A DNA stretch of 64,000 bases, taken from contig OY978527.1 of the NCBI GenBank assembly GCA_963854835.1, positions 21,886,057 to 21,950,056 on the forward strand, read 5' to 3'. This document shows, in pieces, positions 50,257 through 60,934 of the stretch. Below the pieces are notes generated by a model. It saw only the letters and a program-made list of their open reading frames with translations. It did no database searches and was not told the origin of the DNA. The stretch's first letter is position 1. Each line of letters starts with the position of its first letter. Source of the DNA: Megamerina dolium. Lineage: Eukaryota; Arthropoda; Insecta; Diptera; Megamerinidae. The position numbers were made by a program, and so were the translations under genes.

Positions 50257-51603
50257 TTACGAGATCTGGGTCGTTCCGCTGATCTTCTTCCATGTCTCTT
50301 CCGGCAATATATTTGTAAGTCGTACGTCGACAATATGCTCCTTGCTTTCCACTCGGGAACAATGTTTACATTCCATTTTGCAAGGACGACGAGATAGAGC
50401 ATCCGCGTTGCCATGATGTCCTCCTTTACGATGTTCGATGGTAAAATGATAACTCTGCAGCCTTTCAATCCATCGCGCCAATTGTCCTTCTGGGTTTTTA
50501 AATTGTAATAACCACCTTAGCGCTGCGTGGTCAGTTCGTAGATGAAATGACTGACCGTACAAGTATTTATGGAAATACTTTACACATTCCAGTATTACGA
50601 GCAACTCTCTTCGAGTGACACAGTAGTTTCTTTCTGGATCTATGATCTGAGAGAGCACACCACCTATTCCATAGCCACTCGCATCTGTGTCCAACACAAA
50701 CTTTTGACCAGGTACTGGATACGCTAATATTGGTGCTGAACAGAGTTTTTCTTTCAGCTGTTCGAATGCTTTCTGTTGGTCCTCGCCCCACACAAATGGT
50801 TTGTTCTTTCTTGTCAACTCATGCAGACTGCTGGCGATGTTTGCAAATCCAGGAACAAATCGTCTATAGTAGGTGCATAAGCCTAGGAAGCTTCTTAGCT
50901 CGTGAAGATTCGACGGAATAGGCCATTCTTGAACTGCTGCTACTTTCTCCTCGTCGGTATGTACCCCTTCTGTTGTTACTTTATGACCAAGATATTGAAC
51001 TTCTTGCCTGAAGAGTGAACACTTTTTCATATTCAGTTTAAGCCCTGCTGATTGTATACGCTCAAATACTTCTTTCAACTTTTCCAGGTGGTCGTTAAAA
51101 TCTTTTCCCATCACAATAATGTCATCGAGGTACACCAAGCACGTTTTCCAGTGTAGTCCTCTGAGTACACGCTCCATCAAACGTTCGAAAGTAGCTGGCG
51201 CATTGCATAAACCAAATGGCATGACTGTAAATTGCCATAGACCATCGCCAATACTGAAAGCTGTTTTCTCTTTGTCTTCCTTACCAAGTTCCACTTGCCA
51301 GTAGCCACTTTGCAAATCAAGAGTTGAGAACCACTTCGCACCAGATAGTGTGTCCAGAGTGTCATCGATTCTTGGCAGTGGATAGCTGTCATTTTTCGTA
51401 ATATCATTTAGCTTTCTGTAATCCACACAGAATCGAGTACTTCCATCCTTCTTCTTTACCAGCACAACTGGTGAACTCCATGGACTCGCTGATGGTTCAA
51501 TAACACCTTGTTTCTGCATATCGGAAATCAGCTTAATGGCTTCTTTTGGCCAATGGAACTCGTCGTGGTGTTTGACGAATTGGTCTAGAATCACCGGTGT
51601 CAA
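50257..51603 (-). pseudogene. SAP-Gypsy reverse transcriptase and RNase H (copy B)
   Basis: 448 open codons: RT fingers (RFCVDYRKLNDITK), LPF-equivalent VMPFGLCNAPATF, catalytic YLDDIIV, then a connection and RNase H (LDTDASGYGIGGVLSQ, LRTDHAALRWL, HHGNADALSRR). It is out of frame with the protease region because of a 4-bp deletion near 51545 (compare copy A, ttcatctcttttgg). At the other end a frameshift replaces the spacer before integrase. All RT and RNase H signature residues remain. Confidence 0.9.
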
Positions 51604-52480
51604 TGTGATTCTTCACGATGGTTGTTCGTCCTCCAGTTTTTCCATTTGAAGAGAAGATTGAACTATACTTCTCCAATAGTTGTAGAGCCTTTTCTTTTTG
51701 CTGGTTGGTAAGCACACCTGCCCATTCTTCCATCTGCGCTTTTAATTCTGCTCTATCAGTTCCTGATCTTCCACTTTTTATCGACGAACCCTTTTCGCAG
51801 TCTACTACGGCGGTAACTTCCTGGCAATGACCAATAACCATTCCTTTCTTCACAACTGTAGATGTATTAGTTGGATTTAATATTCGCACAGGTACTATTC
51901 CATTTTCTTTAGGTTCTACTAGCGTCCTACCAAGTACGATGTTTTTATTTTGTATTTCTTTATCTGCTTCCACCACCCACAAATTGCCTGTCCCATCATC
52001 CACATTTATCTGTGCCCATATCACCGCTTCTGATTTTGCTGGAACCTCTTGGCGTTGACATGCCAGTACTCGTTTGATGTTCCCACTACGCTTGTAACCG
52101 ATGTTCAATGGTAGTTCGACATTTGCATAGCGCAGTATCCGTTGATTTAAATCTAACGTAAATCCGTTGTCAATCATAAAATCAACACCAATTATTACGT
52201 CATCGATGATGTCGGCCACAATGAATTCATGTTCCCATGTGCAATTTCCAATAGATACTCTTTTCTTTATCTTGCCCAGAATTTGTGCATCCTCACCCGT
52301 TGCTGTACGCAATTTTATTCCCATTAAGGCTCAAACTTCTTTACCAAATCGCTCTTGATTATCGAATGTGATGCACTGGTATCCAGGGTTAACATGAATT
52401 CCATATTGTCCAATTTTCCATCAATAGTCAAGCTGATTGGCACACGCTGTAGTTGTGAAATGTGAATGATGGGGCAACCC
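51533..52480 (-). pseudogene. SAP-Gypsy protease and spacer (copy B)
   Basis: The protease begins near 52440 with the active-site motif LDTSASHSII (DTS rather than DTG) and continues as ADIIDDVIIGVDFMIDNGFT (52324 and on). A 1-bp deletion near 52328 (gccttaatgg; copy A has gcctttaatgg) breaks the frame. Downstream is a spacer leading into RT (RPIRQTPRRVPLAKR), which ends at the 4-bp deletion near 51545. Confidence 0.85.
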
Positions 52481-52520
52481 ACTGTTGGAGTCAGTTCACG
52501 CCCCGCTGAACTGACTCGAT

Positions 52521-53882
52521 TTAGTTTAACGATGGATTTGTGTTAGTGGAGCGATCGCTATCCATCTTATTCTCCTTATTTTGTCTTGCTGGAGAATTCG
52601 ATCTTGATCGCTTTCGTCGTAGACGGCAGTCACGCGCCATGTGTCCTGATTTGTCGCAAATGAAGCACTTACCAGTAAACTTGTTTTCGCGTCGACCTGT
52701 TGTTCTTCCTTCAGGCTGAACTACTGATTTTACTGCCTGACGCACTGCTTCAACCAGATCTGTTGTTTCTGTTTCTAATTGGCGTACCCGTGGCATTGGT
52801 CGACACATGAAACTGGCGGCTTCAAACGTCAAGGCACTACTGACTGTTTTGGCATAAGTATTCCTGGGTGACATGACTAGGGCACGCTTTGTCTCTCCAT
52901 CACGTATGCCATCTATGAATGCCTCTATTTTTATTTTTTCGACGAACTCTTCCGAATTACCGGAGAACGCTAGATGACATAAGCGCTCAATATCGGAAGC
53001 GAATTCCTGAAGGCTCTCATTACTCCGTTGCACTCGTGATCTCACTTCCACTCGATGTAATTGACTCTTGTATTCATTTCCATATTTTCGCTGGAGTGCG
53101 TCCATCAGTGACTGATAGCTACCACGATCTTTCTCTGGAATCATCTGTAACACCTCGGAAGCATTACCTTTTAATGCGACTATTAAAGCAGCAGTCTTGT
53201 CGCTATCATCCCATTGATTCTTCGAAGCTGTTGTCTCGAATTGAAGCTTGAAGATATTGAATGGCGTGCTTCCGTCAAATGTTGGTGACTTTAGTTTGAT
53301 TGTACTTGAATCTCTAATCACTGATGTGGCTGGTCCATTTATTTTTAGTTGATTGAGTTCGTGCTGTAATTTCTCGAACTTATCTTCCCAGTCGTCGACA
53401 TGTTCCTTCAGCTTATCATCCAAATCATCCACATGTTCTTTCAGCTCTGTGACTTTGTCATTAATAGCTCCGGAAATTTCCTGAAATCTAATCTCAATTC
53501 CCTTTTGTAGTTTTTCGATGACATGTTCTTGACGAGCCGAATGTTCTTGAAGCTTGGAGTCAATTGTTTTCTGGAATTCTCCCATAATGCTTTCTTGGCG
53601 AGACGCATTTTCTTGTAGCTGTTGTTGTTGCTGCAGCATCATGGTTTTCATGAAATCCATGAGTTGACTACTCGAATCTATTTTGCTCTCTTCCTCAGCG
53701 TGCACAACTGCTTGTATATCGTCTTCCTCAAAGAACTCATGTTCTTCTACATTAATTCCTTTAGCCTCCATAGCTTGCCTCAGCCTCACCAGCAGTTCCG
53801 CCTTTGCACCTGATGACGACAGATTCATCTCTACCAACAGCTTTTTAAGCTGGTCCACTTTTAGTTGGTCAATTTTCACCAT
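52521..53882 (-). CDS. SAP-Gypsy Gag (copy B, intact)
   Basis: 453 residues from ATG 53882. Residues about 6-42 form a SAP-like DNA/chromatin-binding motif (VDQLKKLLVEMNLSSSGAKA, ELLVRLRQAME). A Gln-rich and coiled-coil stretch follows (about 70-185, LKEHVDDLDDKLKEHVDDWE), then the Gag core (FDGSTPFNIFKLQFETTA, ALIVALKGNASEVLQ, SLQEFASDIERLCHLAFS), then one CCHC knuckle (CFICDKSGHMARDC) and a basic Ser-rich tail. The Gag core and knuckle would package the element RNA. An N-terminal SAP module on a Gypsy Gag is unusual; its role is unknown. No defect seen. Confidence 0.9.
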   Translation of the reverse strand: MVKIDQLKVDQLKKLLVEMNLSSSGAKAELLVRLRQAMEAKGINVEEHEFFEEDDIQAVVHAEEESKIDSSSQLMDFMKTMMLQQQQQLQENASRQESIMGEFQKTIDSKLQEHSARQEHVIEKLQKGIEIRFQEISGAINDKVTELKEHVDDLDDKLKEHVDDWEDKFEKLQHELNQLKINGPATSVIRDSSTIKLKSPTFDGSTPFNIFKLQFETTASKNQWDDSDKTAALIVALKGNASEVLQMIPEKDRGSYQSLMDALQRKYGNEYKSQLHRVEVRSRVQRSNESLQEFASDIERLCHLAFSGNSEEFVEKIKIEAFIDGIRDGETKRALVMSPRNTYAKTVSSALTFEAASFMCRPMPRVRQLETETTDLVEAVRQAVKSVVQPEGRTTGRRENKFTGKCFICDKSGHMARDCRLRRKRSRSNSPARQNKENKMDSDRSTNTNPSLN

Positions 53883-53891
53883 CTTTACAGA

Positions 53892-53909
53892 ATCCCACTT
53901 CTGACACCA
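53892..53909 (-). other. Primer-binding site (tRNA-Leu), copy B
   Basis: Minus TGGTGTCAGAAGTGGGAT, two bases after the LTR. It complements the 3' end of animal tRNA-Leu (CCA plus ..CCCACTTCTGACA). Confidence 0.85.
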
Positions 53910-53911
53910 AT

Positions 53912-54349
53912 TGTTACGTTTTTATTCTGTGAACGTTTAATTCTATTTGAATTACCTTGTTCGATCACTGGATTCTGTTAATAATAACTGCAACACTTAT
54001 TTTATACAACTATATACAGCAACAATTTATTTTATAATCTCTATTTACAATCAACTCTGTTTATCATCAACTATTTACAATAATACTTTAATGTACTAGC
54101 AACTTTTGCCTCTGTATAGATGTTTGCGCAGTCACGTTCGGAATTCGATTGATTGTCAATTCTCAACACTGGCTCTATTTATACTCTGTTGGCAACACCC
54201 CAGAATCTTCCTTTATCGAGATTCTTCTCTTCCTTTCTCGTTGGCTTGTTCTGGTTATCGCTTATTTCTTTTTGTTGACATTCGTTTCGATGCTGCCAAT
54301 AGAGTCAGTCACAATAGTGATGAGTAATCAACTATCGATACTCGTTACA
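53912..54349 (-). repeat. 5' LTR of SAP-Gypsy copy B
   Basis: 438 bp. Contains a TATA box (minus TATAAATA, 54176-54183) and an AATAAA signal (54026-54031), as expected for an LTR promoter and poly(A) site. Confidence 0.95.
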
Positions 54350-54392
54350 ATATGAAAACTAATTTTTCACAGGCAATTTATACGTGAAAGAA

Positions 54393-54492
54393 ACATGGAG
54401 AAGTTCGTTGGAGGAAATCGCGCTAGCGAGAATCAAAAGGAGTATATAATAAATTATTTGGAAGAGAATATTGACATTGCGCACGATAAGTA
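54393..54492 (+). CDS. Myb/SANT-like ORF start of the inner Harbinger
   Basis: About 33 codons (MEKFVGGNRASENQKEYIIN and LEENIDIAHDK). It resembles the start of the Myb/SANT-like accessory proteins of Harbinger elements. It ends at a stop or a possible donor (aagtaag). Fragment only. Confidence 0.45.
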
Positions 54493-54775
54493 AGAAGTTT
54501 TATTAACTTAAAGAAACTTATATTAATTACACATTTACAGATTTGTGATGATGTTCTTAGACGCAGGGATTAATGCAAATAATTTTTTATATGAATAACT
54601 AGTTTTTGGTTTTAATTTATGTTTTTATTTTTTATTTATCTTTTTAATTTTTTTTAGTATTTAAGAAAATGAATTTAACAACTAAAATGTGATCAACCAC
54701 CCCATGGGTAACATGAAGAAGACTGAATTATTTATAAACATATGAATAAAGATATGATACAAAATAATTAATCAT

Positions 54776-55110
54776 TTAAATTTGTATACTATTACTAAAA
54801 GCATCTTGAACAATTTGCAAACGTTGCCTTTTCGCAATGTTTAATATATCACGAGATGAAATCGGTGAAGAGGAGCTAACAAAATCTTCAGGTTCTTCAG
54901 AATCCTCTGTATACATTTCTTTGAACGGTACTCTTGCACGAATCAAATAGTTGTGTAAAACCAATTCAATTCTTTGACAGACAGCGAAATCTGCTTTTTA
55001 ATAAGCCAATGCATTTTTCCACAAGAGCTCGAGTTGACTTGTGCGCTATGTTGTAGCGCTTTTCTGCGGTACATGATGTTGCACTAATTGGTGTCATCAG
55101 CCAAGGCTAT
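54776..55110 (-). pseudogene. Harbinger transposase C-terminal part
   Basis: Minus strand: TPISATSCTAEKRYNIAHKS and RALVEKCIGLLKSRFRCL, where the Glu in VEKCIGLLKSRF is the last residue of the DDE triad. After a frameshift comes VLHNYLIRARVPFKEM and an acidic Ser-rich tail ending at 54776. The upstream catalytic Asp residues are not readable. Confidence 0.75.
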
Positions 55111-55838
55111 TGTAAAATTTACATATATTAGCATATCCAATTAACGCTTTAGGGAACCAACATATATAATTCCTTGAAATGTTCGTTGGTTGTCACCTCA
55201 AAGGGATTTTGTTCATCGCGAAGTCTGCGTCTTAGCACTCTTAAATAATCCCCAGAATATATTAAATTGTATTTACTGTAATTAAAAATTTACACAACAT
55301 CTTACTACCTTTGCACATCTTGAATTCTTTGCGATAATTCTAATAAAATAATTATTCCCGACATGTTTTCTTTACTTATTTCTCTACTTCAACTCATTTG
55401 TTTCTGTAATTAAATAGCACAGTTGCAATAGTTTCACGACTACATTGGTAATGGAACACGCTTTTCACACCACGAACCAGAATCACAAAATAAGTGTTTG
55501 TGAAAAGACAGAGTGAAAAGTAGTTGTGAAAACGAAAATGAAAACTTTTTTTTCACTTCACTTTATCACAGAACTAGAATTGACCCCCAGATAATTCATT
55601 CATAAGTTTTATAAAACAAATTGAGCATTTCAGCCAAACATACTGTCTAAATTAAATATGGAGTGTTGCCATATTAAAGTTAATAAATTAACTATGTTTG
55701 TATTGAAAAAATGTGTACCCTCTCAACTACAAACTACTGAATCATGACCCGTAGCTGCTGTTGTTACTGCAAGCTACCAATATAGTTAGCTTGCAGTAAC
55801 CATAATTGTCGTTAAGCAGTTACTGAATCCAGCTACAG

Positions 55839-55935
55839 CTATTGGCCACATTTTCTAATCGTGTTGTTGTACAGCAACCTTTCGAATGATTTTTCTAAAA
55901 TGACATTATCAAAAAATAAAAGAAATAGATATATA
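55839..55935. other. Short unassigned segment
   Basis: No feature; lies between the outer Harbinger repeat and the SINE target duplication. Confidence 0.4.
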
Positions 55936-55950
55936 TAGGTACCGTCGAAC

Positions 55951-56305
55951 CGTTGCTCAGTGGTTAGTGTGTTGGCCTTCTGATTTGTAAGTCGTGGTTC
56001 AATCCCCGGCTGATGCATAACAAATTTCATATCGAAAAGATTTTTCTTTCGAACGGTACCCACCTGTCGGCAAGCAATTGACAATTCTTCCGACAGTAAC
56101 AACTTGCCACGAAAAAAGCTTCTAAAAAGAACTCTGTGGCAAAGCTCAGAAAAAGTGATGTCATAAGGGTTCTGCCGTTCGGAACCAGCTAAAATAAGTA
56201 GGTCCCTTCTAATACTGTCCAAAATTTAACACGTACAACAGTAATGGAAGAGAAGCTCGGCCAATGACCCCTTCAGGGCTTTAAATGCAACATATTTTTT
56301 ATTTT
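55951..56305 (+). mobile_element. tRNA-derived SINE, full length
   Basis: 355 bp flanked by 15-bp duplications taggtaccgtcgaac (55936-55950, 56306-56320). The head has pol III boxes: A (ttgctcagtgg, 55953-55963) and B (ggttcaatccc, 55996-56006). The tail is T/A-rich. Fragments of the same family are at 25990, 28014, 29935 and 36130. Confidence 0.92.
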
Positions 56306-56311
56306 TAGGTA

Positions 56312-57109
56312 CCGTCGAACTTCCATATAGCGAACCGCAAGGGGACAAAGATAGTCTTCTTCATCTAATCAATTTGTCTGAGACTGCATATCATCTTTAA
56401 AAAGACTAGACTTTCGGAAACAGTTCTCAATTGTTTGTGCCTTTACATGCACATTCCATACTTTGCTTTAATTTTGAATGGCATCAAGTAAATTTATTAA
56501 CATATTATTGTGCTTCTTTTCCTCCATTTGTGTTAAAATATTCATTAAAATATGTTTTCTTGCTATTAGCCTCTACATTAACTGCAAACTGAGAATTGAT
56601 GTAAACATTAGTAGTGATGACATTCTGTTTATTGATTTTTATCACCAAATTTATCGTTCGATACTTCCCCTAAGAAGAGGAAGACCTAAACTCTGATGGA
56701 AAGACCAAGTACTGAAGAACCTGACGGCGCTTGCAATTTCTAACTGGCGCGAGCTAGCGAAGAACAGAGATGGCTGGCGAAGCATGTTATTTTCGGCCTA
56801 AATCGATATTCGGTTGTTATGGCCACATAAGTAAGCAAGTAAGTACTTCCCCTAAATACATTTTTGCGTTTGTTTTGGTAAGAAACAGAAATCGAAATAA
56901 AATTCGTTATAGGGATTTTGAAAACGCATGAGAATTCGAGTCATGGGCGTAGAAAAAAAATCGTAGTATAGAAAAATTTGCTATAAGGGAATTCGTTATA
57001 AGGAGAGCAAAACATACTAAAAATTTAATGAAATTGCAGTGCTCTGGAAATTAATTCGTTATAAAGAAAACTTCTTTGTATAGAAGTTTGTAATAAATAA
57101 GTTCGACTG
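56312..57109 (+). mobile_element. pogo/Tigger-like MITE
   Basis: Ends CCGTCGAACTTCCATATAGCG (left) and CAGTCGAACTTATTTATTAC (right, complement), with TA outside (56310-56311, 57110-57111). Internal 'ttcgttataa' motifs recur. There is no transposase. A LINE fragment is inserted inside, and the SINE sits at its left edge. Confidence 0.65.
56674..56843 (+). mobile_element. LINE (RTE/L2-like) 3' end, 5'-truncated
   Basis: 170 bp matching the 3' ends at 33150-33317 and 41830-41998, with a TAAG-type tail. Flanked by 12-bp duplications tacttcccctaa (56662-56673, 56844-56855). Confidence 0.92.
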
Positions 57110-57147
57110 TACCTTCAATAGATGTGCGTAAATATCAGTTTATGTAT

Positions 57148-57588
57148 TGTTACGTTTTTATTCTTTTGTGAGCGTTTAATTCTATTTGAATTACCTTGTT
57201 CGATCACTGGATTCTGTTAATAATAACTGCAACACTTATTTTATACAACTATATACAGCAACAATTTATTTAATAAACTCTATTTACAATCAACTCTGTT
57301 TATAATCAACTATTTACAATAACACTTTAATGTACTAGCAACTTTTGCCTCTGTATAGATGTTTGCGCAGTCATGTTCGGAATTCGATTCGTTGTCACTT
57401 CTCAACACTGGCTCTATTTATACTCTGTTGGCAACACCCCAGAATCTTCCTTTATCGAGATTCTTCTCTTCCTTTCTCGTTGGCTTGATCTGGTTATCGC
57501 TTATTTCTTTTTGTTGACATTCATGTCGATGCTGCCAATAGTGTCAGTCACAATAGTGATGAGTAACCAACTATCGATACTCGTTACA
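57148..57588 (-). repeat. 3' LTR of SAP-Gypsy copy C
   Basis: 441 bp, with the normal CGTAACA inner end. Polypurine tract AAGAGGAGAGCAG (minus) at 57589-57601. Confidence 0.93.
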
Positions 57589-57626
57589 CTGCTCTCCTCT
57601 TAACCTTGTTCGTCCCGAACAAGTTT

Positions 57627-58294
57627 TTATACTTCCCCTCGATATGGCGCAAGTCGCTCCAAGTGCACTACTTTAAACTTTGCTCTTTTATTCCAGGCAC
57701 GTTGAATACGATACACTACGTCATTTATGTTTGCTATAATCTCATATGGTCCTTCCCAATGAGTCTGTAGTTTAGGGGACAGGCTTTTCTTTCGTTGTGG
57801 ATTATGAAGCATTACAAGCTCTCCTTCATAGAACCCTTTTGAATTTGCTTTCAAGTCATACCTGGCCTTCATCTTCTCGCTTATCATCTGCGACCGCTCT
57901 CTGATGAACTGATGTACTTCATCCAACTGTTCCCGCTTTTCGCTAATATAATTACCTTCGGTTGATCTCGTTGGTTTACGACTCCAAATTTTAAATCAGC
58001 TGGCAGTCTTAACTCGATTCCAAAAATTGCCATTGCCGGTGTAGTAGCCGTCGTATCATGTTGTGCGCATCGATATGCCATGAGGAACATTGGTATATGT
58101 ACATTTCAGTCTCTTTGGTATTTATCTACGACTTTTCTCAAATATTCCTCCAAGGTACGGTTAAATCGTTCTACCATGCCATCAGATTGTGGATGCAAAG
58201 GTGTTGTACGAGTTTTGTATATACTCAGCATACGGCATATCTCTTGCAATACAACTGATTCGAAATTTCGACCTTGGTCTGAGTGTAACTCCAT
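57627..58294 (-). pseudogene. SAP-Gypsy copy C integrase C-terminal half, broken
   Basis: Pieces in three frames: ELHSDQGRNFES and HPQSDGMVERFNRT (58106-58294), FLMAYRCAQHDTT (57884-58090) and the GPY/F module (57627-57926). Preceded by a deletion of roughly 60-70 bp (relative to D) near 58340 and followed by further small indels. Confidence 0.85.
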
Positions 58295-59699
58295 CGGTAC
58301 ACCAAAACGAGTAATCCATTGGTTGACGAATACATCCGCAATCTATAACCACCAGAACATACTTGTTTCCTGCGTTGCTTATTGGAAATGGTCCAGCTAT
58401 GTCCATAGCAATTCGCTCGAATGAAGCACCCACGGTGTATTGGTGCATCTTACCTCGGCTTTTCTTAGTGGGACCTTTAGCCATTGTACATTGCTTACAC
58501 TTCCGAATCCAATCAGCGACATGGTCATGACATCCAACCCAATAGAATCGTTTCTTTATTTTCTCGACGGTTTTGGTGATTCCCAAATGCCCTCCACTGG
58601 AGGCATTGTGATACTCAGCTATCACTTCATTTATTCTTGCCTTGGGTACCACTAGAAGATCATAAGTGATTTTTCCATCTTCACTTTCCCATGTTCGGAA
58701 TAAACATCCTTCTCGTAAGTGCAGGCTTTGCCACTGCGCCCAATATGCCTTTGCTATTGGACTCTCATTAGCCATCTCTTGCCAATCTGGACGTATGCCC
58801 TGCTCCTTGTATTTCATGATCTTTGAGAGATCTGGGTCGTTCCGTTGATCTTCTTTAACTCGTTCGGTGGTCCATGACTCTTCCGATAATACATTCATAA
58901 GCCGTAGGTTAACAATGTGATTCTGGCTTCCTACCCGGGAACAATGTTTGCTATCTACGGTGCAAGTACGATGATATGGAGTATCAGCTTTACCACGATG
59001 AATGACATCACGATCTTCCTTTCGTTGTCCTGGTGAAATCGATCTTTGTTGCTTGCGTCGTAGGTGGCAATTACGCGCCATGTGTCCTCTTTGATCGCAT
59101 ATGAAGCACTTACCGGCATATTTATTTTTGTGTTGATTCCTTCTTCTTCCTTTAGGCTTCATACTCGATTTATTGCAATCACGAGCTATATACCCTCGTT
59201 TGTCGCAAATGAAGCACTTACCATTAAATTTGTTTTCGCGTCGACCTGCTCTTACTTCAGGCTGAACTACTGATTTTACTGCCTGACGCACTGCTTCAGC
59301 CAGATGTGATGTTTTCCCCTCTAGTTTGCGTACTCCTGGCACTGGTCGACACATTAAGCTGGCGGCTTCATACGTCAAAGCACTACTGACTGTTTCGGCA
59401 TATGTATTCCTGGGTGACATGATTAGGGCACGCTTTGTCTCTCCATCACGTATGCCATCTATGAATGCCTCTATTTTTATTTTTTCGACGAACTCTTCCG
59501 AATTACCAGAGAACGCAAGATGACATAATCGCTCAATGTCAGAAGCGAATTCCTGCAGGCTCTCATTACTCCGTTGCACTCGCGATCTTAACTCCACTCG
59601 ATGTAACTGACTCTTGTATTCATTTCCATATTTCCGTTGGAGTGTGTCCATCAGTGACTGATAGCTACCACGATCTTTCTCTTGAACCATCTGTAACAC
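58182..59699 (-). pseudogene. SAP-Gypsy copy C Gag-integrase fusion frame
   Basis: 505 open codons: Gag core from MLQMVQEKDRGSYQ, two CCHC knuckles (CFICDKRGYIARDC, CFICDQRGHMARNC), a basic tail, then directly the spacer DSKHCSRVGSQNHIVNLRL and the integrase zinc finger and first catalytic Asp (MDIAGPFPIS). No protease, RT or RNase H lies between. The frame then runs off at a deletion near 58340. The same junction is in copy D. The second knuckle is absent from copy B. Confidence 0.9.
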
Positions 59700-59728
59700 C
59701 TCGGAAGCATTACCTTTTAATGCGACTA

Positions 59729-60466
59729 TTAAAGCAGCAGTCTTGTCGCTGTCATCCCATTGATTCTTCGAAGCTGTGGTCTCGAATTGAAGCTTAAAGA
59801 TATTGAACGGCGTGCTTCCGTCAAATGTTGGTGGCTTAGTTTGATTGTACTTGAATCTCTAATCACTGATGTGGCTGGTCCATTTATTTTTAGTTGATTG
59901 AGTTCGTGCTGTAATTTCTCGAACTTATCTTCCCAGTCGTCGACATGTTCCTTCAGCTTATCATCCAAATCATCCACATGTTCTTTCAGCTCTGTGACTT
60001 TGTCATTAATAGCTCCGGAAATTTCCTGAAATCTAATCTCAATTCCCTTTTGTAGTTTTTCGATGACATGTTCTTGACGAGCCGAATGTTCTTGAAGCTT
60101 GGAGTCAATTGTTTTCTGGAATTCTCCCATAGCGTTTTCTTGGCGAGACGAACCTTCTTGAATTTTCATACGCAATTCAGCCGAATGTTCTTGTAGCTGT
60201 TGTTGTTGCTGCAGCATCATGGTTTTCATGAAATCCATGAGTTGACCACTCGAATCTATTTTGCCCTCTTCCTCAGCGTGCACAACTGCTTGTATTACGG
60301 CTTCCTCGAAGAATTCATGTTCTTCTACATTAATTCCCTTAGCCTCCATAGCTTGCCTCAGCCTCACCAGCAGTTCCGCCTTTGCACCTGATGACGATAG
60401 ATTCATCTCTACCAACAGCTTTTTAAGCTTGTCCACTTTTAGTTGGTAAATTTTCACTATCTTTAC
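59729..60466 (-). pseudogene. SAP-Gypsy copy C gag N-terminus
   Basis: SAP-like motif and coiled coil as in copy B. The family ATG is ATA here (followed by GTG AAA). A 1-bp deletion near 59840 separates it from the Gag-integrase frame. Confidence 0.88.
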
Positions 60467-60489
60467 AGAATCCCACTTCTGACACCAAT

Positions 60490-60930
60490 TTTTACGTTTT
60501 TATTCTTTTGTGAGCGTTTAATTCTATTTGAATTACCTTGTTCGATCACTGGATTCTGTTAATAATAACTGCAACACTTATTTTATACAACTATATACAG
60601 CAACAATTTATTTAATAAACTCTATTTACAATCAACTCTGTTTATAATCAACTATTTACAATAACACTTTAATGTACTAGCAACTTTTGCCTCTGTATAG
60701 ATGTTTGCGCAGTCATGTTCGGAATTCGATTCGTTGTCACTTCTCAACACTGGCTCTATTTATACTCTGTTGGCAACACCCCAGAATCTTCCTTTATCGA
60801 GATTCTTCTCTTCCTTTCTCGTTGGCTTGATCTGGTTATCGCTTATTTCTTTTTGTTGACATTCATGTCGATGCTGCCAATAGTGTCAGTCACAATAGTG
60901 ATGAGTAACCAACCATCGATACTCGTTACA
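60490..60930 (-). repeat. 5' LTR of SAP-Gypsy copy C
   Basis: 441 bp; TATA box (minus TATAAATA, 60757-60764). The inner end is CGTAAAA instead of CGTAACA, shared with copy D. Confidence 0.93.
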
Positions 60931-60934
60931 ATAT

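Larger units (their letters stand above)
48543..54349 (-). mobile_element. SAP-Gypsy LTR retrotransposon, copy B (best preserved)
   Basis: 5807 bp, minus strand. LTRs at 48543-48979 and 53912-54349, 4-bp target duplication ATAT (48539-48542, 54350-54353), PBS for tRNA-Leu, polypurine tract, intact gag, and pol broken by a handful of small indels. Gene order protease, RT, RNase H, integrase marks Ty3/Gypsy. The tRNA-Leu PBS and 4-bp duplication suit mdg3/blastopia-like lineages, but the clade is not settled. Confidence 0.95.
48347..55587 (-). mobile_element. Harbinger-type element, inner (interrupted by SAP-Gypsy copy B)
   Basis: Terminal inverted repeats GGGGTCAATTCT.GTTCTGTGA at 48347 and 55587 with a 3-bp duplication CAG (48344-48346, 55588-55590); PIF/Harbinger elements make 3-bp duplications. 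It contains a Harbinger transposase C-terminus (minus) and a Myb/SANT-like ORF start (plus), the two genes expected of this superfamily. It is split by copy B at ATAT. Confidence 0.75.
47663..55838 (+). mobile_element. Harbinger-type element, outer (interrupted and deleted)
   Basis: Long imperfect inverted repeats at 47663-47699 and 55802-55838 share GTAGCT..ATTCA.TAA.TG.TTAACGACAATTAT with few mismatches. Inside the left arm (about 47950-48170) the plus strand encodes DLEFMKLFRISKDAYL, like the N-terminus of Harbinger/HARBI1 transposases, followed by stops. The rest is replaced by the inner element at 48347. A clear target duplication was not found. Confidence 0.55.
57148..60930 (-). mobile_element. 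SAP-Gypsy copy C, non-autonomous (no protease/RT/RNase H)
   Basis: 3783 bp, minus strand; LTRs 57148-57588 and 60490-60930 of equal length (441 bp). Flanked by gtat/atat, a 4-bp duplication with one change. About 2 kb present in copy B, from the end of gag to the end of RNase H, is missing; gag passes in frame into the pre-integrase spacer. Confidence 0.93.

Noticed and set aside
55839..56222. 127-codon minus frame with GIEPRLTNQKANTLTTEQR
   Set aside because: Chance reading of the reverse strand of a tRNA-derived SINE.
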